Shown here: one piece after another, positions 28,166-35,496 of the stretch | Layout: the number at the start of each line of letters is the position of its first letter | Position numbering within the stretch: position 1 is the first letter of the stretch | Source of the DNA: Pandoraea pnomenusa | GTDB taxonomy: Bacteria > Pseudomonadota > Gammaproteobacteria > Burkholderiales > Burkholderiaceae | NCBI RefSeq assembly: GCF_000767615.3 | Contig: NZ_CP009553.3 | Location: forward strand, 434,001 to 498,000 | Direction: 5' to 3' | DNA length: 64,000 nucleotides | Made by a program: the position numbers and the translations under genes | The notes under the pieces: generated by a model | Databases searched by the model: none | The model's input: only the letters and a program-made list of their open reading frames with translations | What the model was told of the DNA's origin: nothing

Positions 28166-28325
28166 GTGAGAGTGTCCTCATATCCGACGCTCGGTGGCGC
28201 GCTGGTATGGGGCTCTCGGCCCTCAGAAAATTGAGTGTGCCGCAACGGGCACATTTGATGGAGAGGCGCACGTACTCGCCTTCTCCGAGCTTGCGATTGC
28301 ACGAACCGCAGCGGATTTCCTGCAT
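28098..28325 (-). CDS. com: Com-like zinc-finger translational regulator
   Basis: 75 aa as written. It is similar to Mu Com, a zinc protein that opens the mom mRNA for translation. The four cysteines (IRCGSC ... IKCARCG) and the tail LNFLRAESP match the family. It overlaps the start of the methyltransferase in another frame; with one base fewer in the C tract it would stop soon after that start. As in Mu, a Com gene directly before a DNA-modification gene suggests translational control. Confidence 0.82.
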   Translation of the reverse strand: MQEIRCGSCNRKLGEGEYVRLSIKCARCGTLNFLRAESPIPARHRASDMRTLSHEQHRPPSTLLTFRIRSSARTL

Positions 28326-28698
28326 GGATTAGCCTTGCACTATTGTGGTAAGGTTGCGCGGCCTGTCGACAGGTGGCGCGGCCTTGCCAAACTTGCAGGC
28401 ATGCTCTGCGAGGGCGGGGCGTGTCCGATGTTCCAGCACCGGGCACGTCGCCGCGTCTTTCCCAACACCCAGCACGCCGCCGCCCGGTCGGTTCCCGAGC
28501 GTTGCCAATGTACCCGCAACCGGGTGTTGGGCTTCCTGCAGGATCTCTCACGCCCGCGCGAGGCGCACGCGTCGAGTGTTGTCGTCTCGGCTGGCACAAC
28601 ACCTGTACAGCCCGCCCGGTCGAATCGCGGCAATATCTCGGTGCCATACCGGTCGGCGACGCGCCACCAACATCTCGGTACCCGTGTCGAAACTCGCG
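28326..28698. other. Regulatory gap between com and the recombinase gene
   Basis: 373 bp between two divergent genes. The open frame of the recombinase extends back through most of it, but residue composition is poor there. It contains a late-activator dyad at 28577-28601, and short GGGTGTTGGG/CCCAACACCC words that could form weak hairpins. I see no gene. Confidence 0.6.
28577..28601. promoter_or_regulatory. Late-activator dyad before rci-like and com genes
   Basis: Perfect TGTTGT-N13-ACAACA. Its centre is 110 bp before the recombinase ATG and 264 bp before com. A symmetrical site could serve either side; the spacing favours the recombinase, which would then be a late-expressed gene. Confidence 0.7.
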
Positions 28699-29694
28699 AT
28701 GAAGCAGAGCCGCCTAAGGCGCTCTACGCCCCCCACACTCGCCGCTGCAATTTCGCGTTACCTCGCAGAGGTGTCGCCTCTCAAGAAGAGCCAGACTGCC
28801 GAGCAGTCTATCGCCAGGACATGGCTGGCCACCCGCATTGCGGGGCGGCCAATCGACAGAATCAGGAACACTGACCTCATTGCGCTGCGGGACGAATGGG
28901 CCGAGGCGAGAGCAGCCGCCACGGTGGTGCGAAGGCTTGCCTTTCTGTCACACGTCTACACCGTGGCCCGGAAGGATTGGGGATGGACGGAACTGGCCAA
29001 CCCCGTGCAACTCGTGCGCCGCCCGACGGTCGATGACGCTCGCGATCGGAGAGTGATCAGCCGAATCCGCATGCGCGGGGTGTCAGCGCAGGACTGCCCT
29101 CGCAGTGAGCTGGAGTGGATTATCCAGTCCACGTCATCGCGGGAACTGCCGGTTATTGTGACGCTGGCTGCTGAGACGGCCATGCGCAGGTCAGAGATCT
29201 GCAGCATGCGGCGCGAGCATGTCGACTTGCTTCACGGCGTTGTGCATCTGCCTGACACGAAGAACGGCACTTCCAGAGACGTGCCGCTTACTCCCTGGGC
29301 GCGGGAGACACTGCGACAGTACCTCGCCGGCAGACCGCAGCGCGGACCGATCTTCACAGTGACGCCGGGCGCAGCAACGCGTGCGTTCATACGGGCTCGG
29401 GCGCGGGCGCGCACGCGCTACGAGGATCTGTGCCGATCGCTTGGGCGGCGCCCGAACCCGCTGCTCTTCACCGGTCTCCGGCTGCATGACCTCCGGCACG
29501 AGGCGACGTCAGTACTTGCGCCAATCTTCCAGCTCCACGAACTCGCGAAGATAAGCGGCCATAAGAGCACCCGCATGCTGTTGCGCTACTACCATCCGGA
29601 TGGCCGGGAGCTCGCAAGAAAGCTCGCGCGCAGCCCGCTCGGCCGTCGGCAGATAGCCCGCATCCGGGAAGCTCGGGCGAGCGACGATGCATAG
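28699..29694 (+). CDS. Rci-like shufflon recombinase (tyrosine recombinase)
   Basis: 331 aa. It resembles the R64 Rci recombinase strongly in the catalytic part: ETAMRRSEICSMRREHVDLL, HLPDTKNGTSRDVPL, LHDLRHEA and ISGHKSTRMLLRYY. These give the Arg, His-x-x-Arg, His and Tyr active-site set. It is not the phage integrase, which lies at 12197. It stands alone on the plus strand inside a minus-strand tail block, between the com unit and the fibre chaperone, and right beside four inverted copies of a 13-bp site in the fibre gene. Its role as the invertase of that region is inferred from family and position. The ATG at 28699 aligns with the Rci N-terminus; upstream frame is non-conserved. Confidence 0.85.
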   Translation: MKQSRLRRSTPPTLAAAISRYLAEVSPLKKSQTAEQSIARTWLATRIAGRPIDRIRNTDLIALRDEWAEARAAATVVRRLAFLSHVYTVARKDWGWTELANPVQLVRRPTVDDARDRRVISRIRMRGVSAQDCPRSELEWIIQSTSSRELPVIVTLAAETAMRRSEICSMRREHVDLLHGVVHLPDTKNGTSRDVPLTPWARETLRQYLAGRPQRGPIFTVTPGAATRAFIRARARARTRYEDLCRSLGRRPNPLLFTGLRLHDLRHEATSVLAPIFQLHELAKISGHKSTRMLLRYYHPDGRELARKLARSPLGRRQIARIREARASDDA

Positions 29695-29697
29695 ACG

Positions 29698-30048
29698 TCA
29701 GATCGTGTCCGAGGTGACAGGCGGTGGAGCGTCCAGAGTCAGCCAGGGCGGGATGGGACCGCCGCCCAGATAGGTGACGCTTTCACCGTCAATTTCCATT
29801 GCGGTGCCGAGTTGGTATTCACGACCGCTTTCAGCGACATAAAGCGTCTTGTCGCGATGGTCTTCCACGACCGACCACGTTGCTCCATCCCACATCGGCA
29901 CCTTGCCACTTTCGACGGTCGGCGGTTGCACTTCGACCGCGCCGTAGGGCACATTGAAGTTGCCGGGCGACAGGTACAACTCGTGCGCGGTGGCCGAATA
30001 CAGGAAGAACCCGTGCTCGTCGGTCTGATATACGGTCTTTTTTTCCAT
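29698..30048 (-). CDS. Tail fibre assembly protein or fibre cap (gpG-like position)
   Basis: 116 aa. The start MEKKTVYQTDEHGFFLYSATAHEL and the WDGATWSVVEDHRDKTLY stretch match small proteins found behind tail fibre genes in P2- and Mu-like phages, which help fold or cap the fibre. ATG 30048 follows AGGAGAG. The coding end is four bases from the recombinase stop, and the start is 24 bp from the outermost recombination site, so it lies just outside the invertible region and should stay constant. Confidence 0.85.
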   Translation of the reverse strand: MEKKTVYQTDEHGFFLYSATAHELYLSPGNFNVPYGAVEVQPPTVESGKVPMWDGATWSVVEDHRDKTLYVAESGREYQLGTAMEIDGESVTYLGGGPIPPWLTLDAPPPVTSDTI

Positions 30049-30071
30049 TACTTCTCTCCTAAAGGTACTTT

Positions 30072-30295
30072 CACTGCAAATGCGCGACGCTCGGACGCGG
30101 CAATCGAGCGCGAACTTGGAGCACACGCATTTGGTCAACGCTGTGTCTATCGGCCTGTCACGCCGCAGGTGTTTGATTGGTCCGCGAGACTTCCCGGCGG
30201 CGTCAATAACCTGTATTCGAACGCTGTAACAGCCGCCAGCGGCAACTCGGAGGCTCGCCGTAAACACTGCTTACGCACCGCGCATCCATGTGTAG
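30072..30295 (+). other. Alternative fibre segment 1 (site A)
   Basis: Silent C-terminal cassette. From site A the frame reads TANARRSDAAIEREL, later VFDWSARLPGGVNNLYSN, and near the end shifts by one base so that VNTAYAPRIHV and TAG appear in the next frame. One added C after GCTCGC would restore it. It needs an A-D inversion to be joined to the fibre gene. Confidence 0.75.
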
Positions 30296-30304
30296 CGTCC
30301 GCTT

Positions 30305-30554
30305 CACTGCAAATGCGAACGCTCGGCACGGCACAACGTGATGCAGATCAACGCGTGGTTGGCCAGGTCGGGAGCGTCAGAAACTGGAGTATTTCGGGCC
30401 GTTCCAAAGCGTCGGATCACCGATTTACTTCGACCGCGCGGCTGGACAGTCGGAGCTTTTCGTCAATTCGGAATTCGATAATTCACGCGTGATTCGTACC
30501 TCATCCGAGGCCCGTCCCTCTAACGTGGCCTATGCGCCTCGCATCCATGTTTAA
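30305..30554 (+). other. Alternative fibre segment 2 (site B)
   Basis: Silent cassette of unrelated sequence. It reads TLGTAQRDA after the site, then YFGPFQSVGSPIYFDRAAGQ and finally NVAYAPRIHV and TAA. The two parts are in different frames as written, and the site itself lacks one CG of the A/D version, so small indels separate it from an open fusion. Its TAA lies in GTTTAAAC, shared with the end of segment 3. Confidence 0.75.
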
Positions 30555-30773
30555 ACATGAATTCGGGAGCGTAGGCAGTGTGCTTCGGTGCCGTTTCCCC
30601 GGTCCCGGTGTAATCCGTCGCGGGTGTGTTTAGCACGCTGCTACCGGAGGCAAACGACGCCAAGTTGCCGCCGCTGACCGCACTGTTGAGGAAGCTGGTG
30701 CCGTTCTGTGCGGAGTGACGGTGCGATCGGATGGTGTCGATCTTGTAGGACCAGCGGCGTCGCATTTGCAGTG
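30551..30773 (-). other. Alternative fibre segment 3 (site C)
   Basis: Silent cassette, tail to tail with segment 2. It reads RRRWSYKIDTIRSHRHSAQN, then NLASFASGSSVLN and HTAYAPEFMF; one more C in the CCC tract turns the end into AYAPRIHV and TAA. It is a third, distinct fibre tip. Confidence 0.75.
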
Positions 30774-31978
30774 AAGCGGACGTACACATGGATGCGCGGT
30801 GCGTAAGCAGTGTTTACGGCGAGCTCCGAGTGCCGCTGGCGGCTGTCGCGTCGAATACAGGTTATGACGCGCGGAAGTCTCGCGACCTCAAACACTGCGG
30901 GCGTGACGGCCGATGACACGCGTTGATGCGTGTGCTCAGTTCGCGCTCGTGCCGCGTCCGAGCGTCGCGCATTTGCAGTGTCAGCGTCAGTTCCGGTGTA
31001 ACGGCGGAACATGTTGCGCAGGTCCGGTAGTCGAAATTGCGTGCCGCTGACATCCACGAAGTAGTGCGCACCGCGATTGCCGTCCCACGTCGCCTGGGGT
31101 ACCACAAGGTTGTTCTCCTGCGCGTATCCCCAAAGGCGCGAGTAGTCCGCCTTGCTCACCACCCCGCCCATGGCATCGACCTCGCTCGCCAGGGGCACAA
31201 GCGTGTGCCCGTCCACCGGGCGCCCACATAGCGGGGAGCGATAACCGGTGAAGAAGTTGGATGCCGACCAGATCCAGATCTCGCCGCACTCAGCGACGGC
31301 GATCGGGCCGATATTCTTCGTCGGCAGATCGAGAATCGAGAAGACGAGCGGCGTCTTGGCCTTCAGCGCGTACTGGGAGTGCGGGTCTTCGCCGTTCACA
31401 TGCGCGTCGAACGCATCCGAGATGGATTTGGCGACAGCCGTCTTCTTGGCGTACTGCGGATGAGGATCGTCGGCGTCGGCGTGGGCCTTCATCGCGACCG
31501 TGATCACCTTGTCGGCATACTCGCGCGTTGCCAGAACGACGCTCGGGTCGATCTTCAGTTCAACGTTGGCGACGCTGGAGACGATGATGACCATCCGCAC
31601 GCCTTGGGTCAGGCCCGACCCTTCTGCGAGTTTCGGCTTATACGTGGGCGGGGCGTTGGAGACGTAGCAGATGTCGCCATCCTCATCGATGAGGGCCATT
31701 TCGCGAATCCACTTGCCGCCCTCGTTCTCCGGGATGATCTGTTCGGCGATCAACTGAGAGGGATTCCTCGGATCGACTTCCAGAGAATTGAGCGGCGCGC
31801 GTCGCCATTCGCCGAGTAGTGCCTTTTGGTTGGGCTTCGGCGTGGGGATCGGTGCGTTGTCGCCGCCGCCGTCACCGACGGCCAGCGCCACGAACTTGCG
31901 GCGCAGGCCGAGGGCGATGGCGTTCGCTTCCTTGGCGTTCCCGATGTCGGTGGCGATGGTATAGAAGGTCGCGCTCAT
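30641..31978 (-). CDS. H: Tail fibre protein gpH with invertible C-terminus
   Basis: 445 aa as written. The constant part (residues 1-333) begins MSATFYTIATDIGNAKEANA, the baseplate-binding domain of P2 fibres, and runs through LCGRPVDGHTLVP and PDLRNMFRRYTGTDADTANA up to site D. Then comes segment 4 (about 66 residues, HTHQRVSSAVTPAVFEV ... AYAPRIHV). Its expected stop is lost because TAG reads TAC after a missing base, so translation runs through site C into segment 3 in a wrong frame until 30641. The natural end was probably near 30789. It overlaps gpI by four bases. Confidence 0.88.
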   Translation of the reverse strand: MSATFYTIATDIGNAKEANAIALGLRRKFVALAVGDGGGDNAPIPTPKPNQKALLGEWRRAPLNSLEVDPRNPSQLIAEQIIPENEGGKWIREMALIDEDGDICYVSNAPPTYKPKLAEGSGLTQGVRMVIIVSSVANVELKIDPSVVLATREYADKVITVAMKAHADADDPHPQYAKKTAVAKSISDAFDAHVNGEDPHSQYALKAKTPLVFSILDLPTKNIGPIAVAECGEIWIWSASNFFTGYRSPLCGRPVDGHTLVPLASEVDAMGGVVSKADYSRLWGYAQENNLVVPQATWDGNRGAHYFVDVSGTQFRLPDLRNMFRRYTGTDADTANARRSDAARARTEHTHQRVSSAVTPAVFEVARLPRVITCIRRDSRQRHSELAVNTAYAPRIHVYVRFTANATPLVLQDRHHPIAPSLRTERHQLPQQCGQRRQLGVVCLR

Positions 31979-32589
31979 GGGTATACGGTCAAAATTGAGA
32001 TCAGATGTGTGGCGGCACCCACATAAGCCGGGCCGCTTACAGGGACAGACTCAGGGGTGTACGGGTAGACGGTCAGGATTTGTCCGTGCGTCGTGGCGGC
32101 ACCGAAAAACTGATTCCCTCGCACCTCTAGGCTCACCTCTAGGCCAACGAGATGGCGAGTTGCTGGCTTCACGTCGTCGATGATGCGCACCAGCTCGTTG
32201 AACATCTCATCGGTGATGCCGGTATCCAGCACGCCGACACGCAGACGGAACGTGCCTCGGCGTGCGGCTGGTGCTTGCTGCCACCACTCGATAACCTCGA
32301 TCAGGTACCCGAGCGGTTCGACAGCGCGGCGCAGGGACGTGATCGTGCCCTTGCGTTTGTGCAGCCAGAAGCTCTTGCGGATGACCTCGCGCTTCGTCGC
32401 CTCGGGCCACGCATCGTCCCATCGGTCGACGGAAACGGCCCACGCGAGGTACGGCAGCAGCGGCACGGGGCAGGTGCGGATATTCCACAGGTCGCGGATC
32501 GGCACCGGCACACGCGTGATCTCCGCAAGGGCGCGGGCGGCCGCGCGCTCGAGCGGCGTGGAGCTGGGAGGGAGCAACGGGGTTGTCAT
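31975..32589 (-). CDS. I: Baseplate wedge protein gpI
   Basis: 204 aa. gpI joins the baseplate wedge to the fibre. Core landmarks are LIPYLAWAVSVDRWDD-like LLPYLAWAVSVDRWDDAW and KRKGTITSLRRAVEPLG. The last 45 residues look like a tandem copy (GAATTHGQILTVYP and GAATHLISILTVYP), an extension absent from P2. Coupled by ATGA overlaps to J upstream and H downstream. Confidence 0.92.
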   Translation of the reverse strand: MTTPLLPPSSTPLERAAARALAEITRVPVPIRDLWNIRTCPVPLLPYLAWAVSVDRWDDAWPEATKREVIRKSFWLHKRKGTITSLRRAVEPLGYLIEVIEWWQQAPAARRGTFRLRVGVLDTGITDEMFNELVRIIDDVKPATRHLVGLEVSLEVRGNQFFGAATTHGQILTVYPYTPESVPVSGPAYVGAATHLISILTVYP

Positions 32590-33521
32590 GCCGACTCCGC
32601 CAGCACCACACCGTCGGGGCCGAGCAGCCGCAACTTGATGGCCGTGCAGATCGCCGCCTGCGTCTTGTCACGGGGAATGTCCTGAGGCGGCGACGCGATG
32701 GTGACATTCTCGACGCCTTCAATGGCAAGCGCGGCGTCTATCTTTGCCCGGTAGATGCTCAATCCAAGGCGTCGACGCGATTTGGCGAACGATTTCGCGT
32801 TTGCCTGGGCGACAGGCAGGAGAAGCGCCTTTTCGGGGCTGGTATCGGCAACGTACAAGTCGGCGACAATCTCGTAGAACGCGACGCTCGCGGGCTGCAC
32901 GGTCACTCGGTCGCCCACGGGACGAATGTCCTCGTCGCTCAGCTTGGCACGGATCGCGGCGAGCGCTTCTTCTGGAACGCTGCCGTCGTCGGCGACGCCC
33001 AACGCCGTGATCACGGCTTCGCACGGCTCCGGGCTGACACATGAGGCGTCCGCGACGCGCCCGTCAGCCGAGCGAGCGTGAAACTCATACGCTTTCGTCG
33101 GCCCGGCGATGGAGAGCCCTTCGAACGCGTTCTGCGCGCGCTCGAGCAGTGCATCGTCCTCTTCGTATTCCCCTTCCACTGGCGGAGTGGCCGTCGGGTC
33201 AGGCTCAACGATAGTCAGGCGCTCCACCTCAAAGAACGCGACCAGATTGTCGAGGTCTTCATCCTTCGCATATGGCAGCATGACGGCCACGGCCGCTTCG
33301 TTCACGCGCTGACGCAAGATCATCTCGCGATAGGCGTTCTCCTGTAGCAGTTTCACGATGGGTTCCGATTCCAGCTCGAGCGTGGCCGCGAGCGCTTCGC
33401 GCTGGTCGGCCGGGGTCAGCTCGATCAAACGGGCCTTGCGCTCGGCCAGGATCGACTCGAAGTCGAGTTGCTCGACAACGGTCGGAGAGGGGAGCTTCGA
33501 GAAGTCGACCAGCGCGCTCAT
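32586..33521 (-). CDS. J: Baseplate wedge protein gpJ
   Basis: 311 aa. Member of the baseplate J family that forms the wedges around the hub. It starts SALVDFSKLPSPTVVEQLDFE and includes LPYAKDEDLDNLVAFF and the ADASCVSPEPCEAVITALG region. ATGA overlaps on both sides. Length is close to P2 J. Confidence 0.93.
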   Translation of the reverse strand: MSALVDFSKLPSPTVVEQLDFESILAERKARLIELTPADQREALAATLELESEPIVKLLQENAYREMILRQRVNEAAVAVMLPYAKDEDLDNLVAFFEVERLTIVEPDPTATPPVEGEYEEDDALLERAQNAFEGLSIAGPTKAYEFHARSADGRVADASCVSPEPCEAVITALGVADDGSVPEEALAAIRAKLSDEDIRPVGDRVTVQPASVAFYEIVADLYVADTSPEKALLLPVAQANAKSFAKSRRRLGLSIYRAKIDAALAIEGVENVTIASPPQDIPRDKTQAAICTAIKLRLLGPDGVVLAESA

Positions 33522-33889
33522 GCAGCGCCTCGTCCAAGGGCAACGCTCGCCTTCACAGGCGAGCCGGAGCGCGAACCGTCGACACGGTCGGCCTCGAAGT
33601 CAACGACGGTTTTGCCAGCGTTCTCGCCGGTCCCGACATTGAACGTGAGGCTCGTCAGCGACAGGCGCGGCTCCCAACGGGTGATGGCCATGACGCACGC
33701 GGCTTGAATCAGCATGCGCGTGTAATCATTGGTCGGCTGGTCGAGCAGCTCGGGTACCAGTGAGCCGTATTCATGGCGCTCGACACGCGATCCGATGGGC
33801 GTGGAGAGAATGTCGGCCACGGATTGCTCGATGTGTTCGATATCGGAGAGCGCGCGGCCGGTGGCCTTGTTCATGCCGAGGTAGGTCAT
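33518..33889 (-). CDS. W: Baseplate protein gpW (gp25-like)
   Basis: 123 aa. A gp25-like lysozyme-fold wedge protein. The family motif shows as MTYLGMNKATGRALSDIEHI and SDILSTPIGSRVERHEYGS. ATG 33889 overlaps the end of V by four bases. The open frame further upstream runs antiparallel to nothing real; the family start is clear. Confidence 0.93.
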   Translation of the reverse strand: MTYLGMNKATGRALSDIEHIEQSVADILSTPIGSRVERHEYGSLVPELLDQPTNDYTRMLIQAACVMAITRWEPRLSLTSLTFNVGTGENAGKTVVDFEADRVDGSRSGSPVKASVALGRGAA

Positions 33890-34521
33890 TTGTTCGGACC
33901 GTCCGTGTTGTCGCTGCCCCGCTGGACCCCGCCGTGATCGTGCAAGTCCAGGACGACGCCGTTTGACGACAGCGCACCGCCTTCGTGCGTGATGTCGCCC
34001 CTGATGACGGTCTTTCCACCCTGGCCGCCCTGGCCGGACATGCCCCCGTTGTAGGTCAGGAGCTTGTCGACGGTCAGCGTGCCGCCCACGTGGACGTTGC
34101 CGGTGAACTTGGCCTCCGGGAAGTCGACAGTGGCAAGCTCGCTGCCCTGCACGTGGGCGGTTTTCACACCGGTGGCGCCTAGTGCGCCGGTGGCGTGGTT
34201 GTAGACGACGCGTGCGCCATCCGGAAAGCCGATCAGGAATTCGTCGGGATTCTCGGACGGGGAGGGAATGAGGTCGGATGGCAGGCCGCGAAGCACGATG
34301 CCGTTGCCGGTCTCGCCGCTCGGTGAGAAGACCGTGACCTGCTCGCCCTTGCTCAACGGCGACCAGATGCGCACACGCCCGGCGGCCGGCTGCATGCACG
34401 GCAGCCAGTCCGTGAGGCGGTCGCGGACGAGGACGCGCACGCGCAGCGGGCGGAAGGTGATTTCCTCCACGGTGCCCGTGGAGATCAGATTGGCGAGAAG
34501 GCGATTGAGTTCGGCATCCAT
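33886..34521 (-). CDS. V: Baseplate spike protein gpV
   Basis: 211 aa, the same length as P2 V. It forms the membrane-piercing needle: an OB-fold start (about residues 1-90), a beta-helical stem rich in Gly and Thr, and a C-terminal tip with HDH in LHDHGGVQ for the metal ion. First gene of the V-W-J-I-H block. The late-activator dyad at 34565 lies 44 bp upstream. Confidence 0.94.
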   Translation of the reverse strand: MDAELNRLLANLISTGTVEEITFRPLRVRVLVRDRLTDWLPCMQPAAGRVRIWSPLSKGEQVTVFSPSGETGNGIVLRGLPSDLIPSPSENPDEFLIGFPDGARVVYNHATGALGATGVKTAHVQGSELATVDFPEAKFTGNVHVGGTLTVDKLLTYNGGMSGQGGQGGKTVIRGDITHEGGALSSNGVVLDLHDHGGVQRGSDNTDGPNK

Positions 34522-34564
34522 GAGCGCAGGATGCCGCGCGCGCGGGAGGACGTCACGCCGTTGG

Positions 34565-34589
34565 TGTTGTACCGATCACGGGCACAACA
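34565..34589 (-). promoter_or_regulatory. Late-activator dyad before gpV
   Basis: Perfect TGTTGT-N13-ACAACA in the 70-bp gap between the end of S and the start of V. Its centre is 56 bp before the V start codon. Confidence 0.75.
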
Positions 34590-34591
34590 AG

Positions 34592-35050
34592 TCAGCGTGC
34601 AACGTGTGCAATGACGAGATCAGCCAGCGCCGATTGATCGGTCTCTGAGATGCCGAGCAGTTCGCGCGAGGCGTACTTCACCACGGGACCGTCTTTCTGC
34701 ACCCGGTCGCGCAAGCCATAGTGGTGGACGAGCGCCATGCGTTGCACCTGGCCGACGAACGTCACGACGGCGCCGTCGGCATTTCCCTGCGCTTTGAGAT
34801 ATCGGGAGGTGCGCAGCTTCGTGAACATCTTGCGGCGGATGCTTCCTTGCTTACGCCGGAGAACTTGCGGCTTTCGCGGCTCGTAGGCCGAGCCGTCCGG
34901 ATTGACCTGCGCGGCGATTCGCGCCTGCGATTGGCGGCGCAGCTCGCGGGCGATGTTGCCGGCAAGCACTCGCCGCCCGGCCGGGCTCAGCGAATTGAGC
35001 AGGCCGACGGCCCAGGCATCGAGCTCATGGAGATCCGTCGCCACAGTCAC
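34592..35050 (-). CDS. S: Tail completion protein gpS
   Basis: 152 aa. Needed, with gpR, to finish the tail so that it can join the head. Start LHELDAWAVGLLNSLSPAGRR and RQSQARIAAQVNPDGSAYEPRK fit the family. Overlaps R by four bases; it is the last gene of the O-to-S block. Confidence 0.92.
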   Translation of the reverse strand: MTVATDLHELDAWAVGLLNSLSPAGRRVLAGNIARELRRQSQARIAAQVNPDGSAYEPRKPQVLRRKQGSIRRKMFTKLRTSRYLKAQGNADGAVVTFVGQVQRMALVHHYGLRDRVQKDGPVVKYASRELLGISETDQSALADLVIAHVAR

Positions 35051-35496
35051 ACCCCGAGAAACGCCCGGGTCTCAGCGTCAAGCAGCGGCTCGTCCCGGTA
35101 GCTGAACGTCGGATTGCCCTCGACATAGCGCACATCGACCGACTCGGTCAGCTTGATCTCGATCTGGACGTCAGCCGTGGTCTGCGTGCGGATCTCGGCT
35201 TCGAATTTGATGCCGTCGCGTTGCCTATCGTCGTTTGCCAGGAGTTCTGGTTGCCAGTCTGCCGCCCACGCCACTATGGGCAGCATGAGCGTGGCCGAGT
35301 CGTCCGGGTAGTCGGTCACGATGATGGTCAGCGTGTACTCATACATGAACGAGCCGCCCAGGGAGCCGATCGCGCCTGCAGCGTGTGTCGAGCGCAGACG
35401 GCCGGCGTCCACAAACACATGCAGCTGGTCAGGGTTATCGCGAATGTAGCGATTGTGCTTCACCAGCGCGGCTCGCAGGGCTTCGGGCTTTTTCAT
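35047..35496 (-). CDS. R: Tail completion protein gpR
   Basis: 149 aa. Start MKKPEALRAALVKHNRYIRDNPDQL is the family form, and the motif SFMYEYTLTIIVTDYP follows in the middle. Acts with gpS in tail completion. ATGA-type overlaps on both sides. Confidence 0.92.
   Translation of the reverse strand: MKKPEALRAALVKHNRYIRDNPDQLHVFVDAGRLRSTHAAGAIGSLGGSFMYEYTLTIIVTDYPDDSATLMLPIVAWAADWQPELLANDDRQRDGIKFEAEIRTQTTADVQIEIKLTESVDVRYVEGNPTFSYRDEPLLDAETRAFLGV

Larger units (their letters stand above)
30072..30980. repeat. Tail-fibre shufflon: four sites, four C-terminal segments
   Basis: Four copies of CACTGCAAATGCG lie here: A 30072-30084 (+), B 30305-30317 (+), C 30761-30773 (-), D 30968-30980 (-). A and D share 31 identical bases in inverted orientation. 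Each site opens a reading segment: 1 (from A) and 2 (from B) on plus, 3 (from C) and 4 (from D) on minus. Segment 4 is now joined to the fibre gene. Pairing D with A or B would invert segment 1 or 2 into place; further steps reach segment 3. The endings of segments 1, 2 and 4 read AYAPRIHV; segment 3 does so if one C is restored. Confidence 0.85.

Noticed and set aside
28345..28698. Long N-terminal extension of the Rci-like protein
   Set aside because: The frame is open to 28345 but the extra residues are low-complexity Arg/Ser/Thr/Pro-rich, cross the activator dyad and have no ribosome site.
28699..29694. Tyrosine recombinase as a second integrase of another element
   Set aside because: No attachment repeats flank it, it sits inside an otherwise continuous P2 tail block, and its sequence blocks are closest in style to Rci.
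30072..30980. Fibre region as a diversity-generating retroelement
   Set aside because: There is no reverse transcriptase gene, no template repeat with adenine-biased changes; repeats are short sites at segment borders, which fits inversion.
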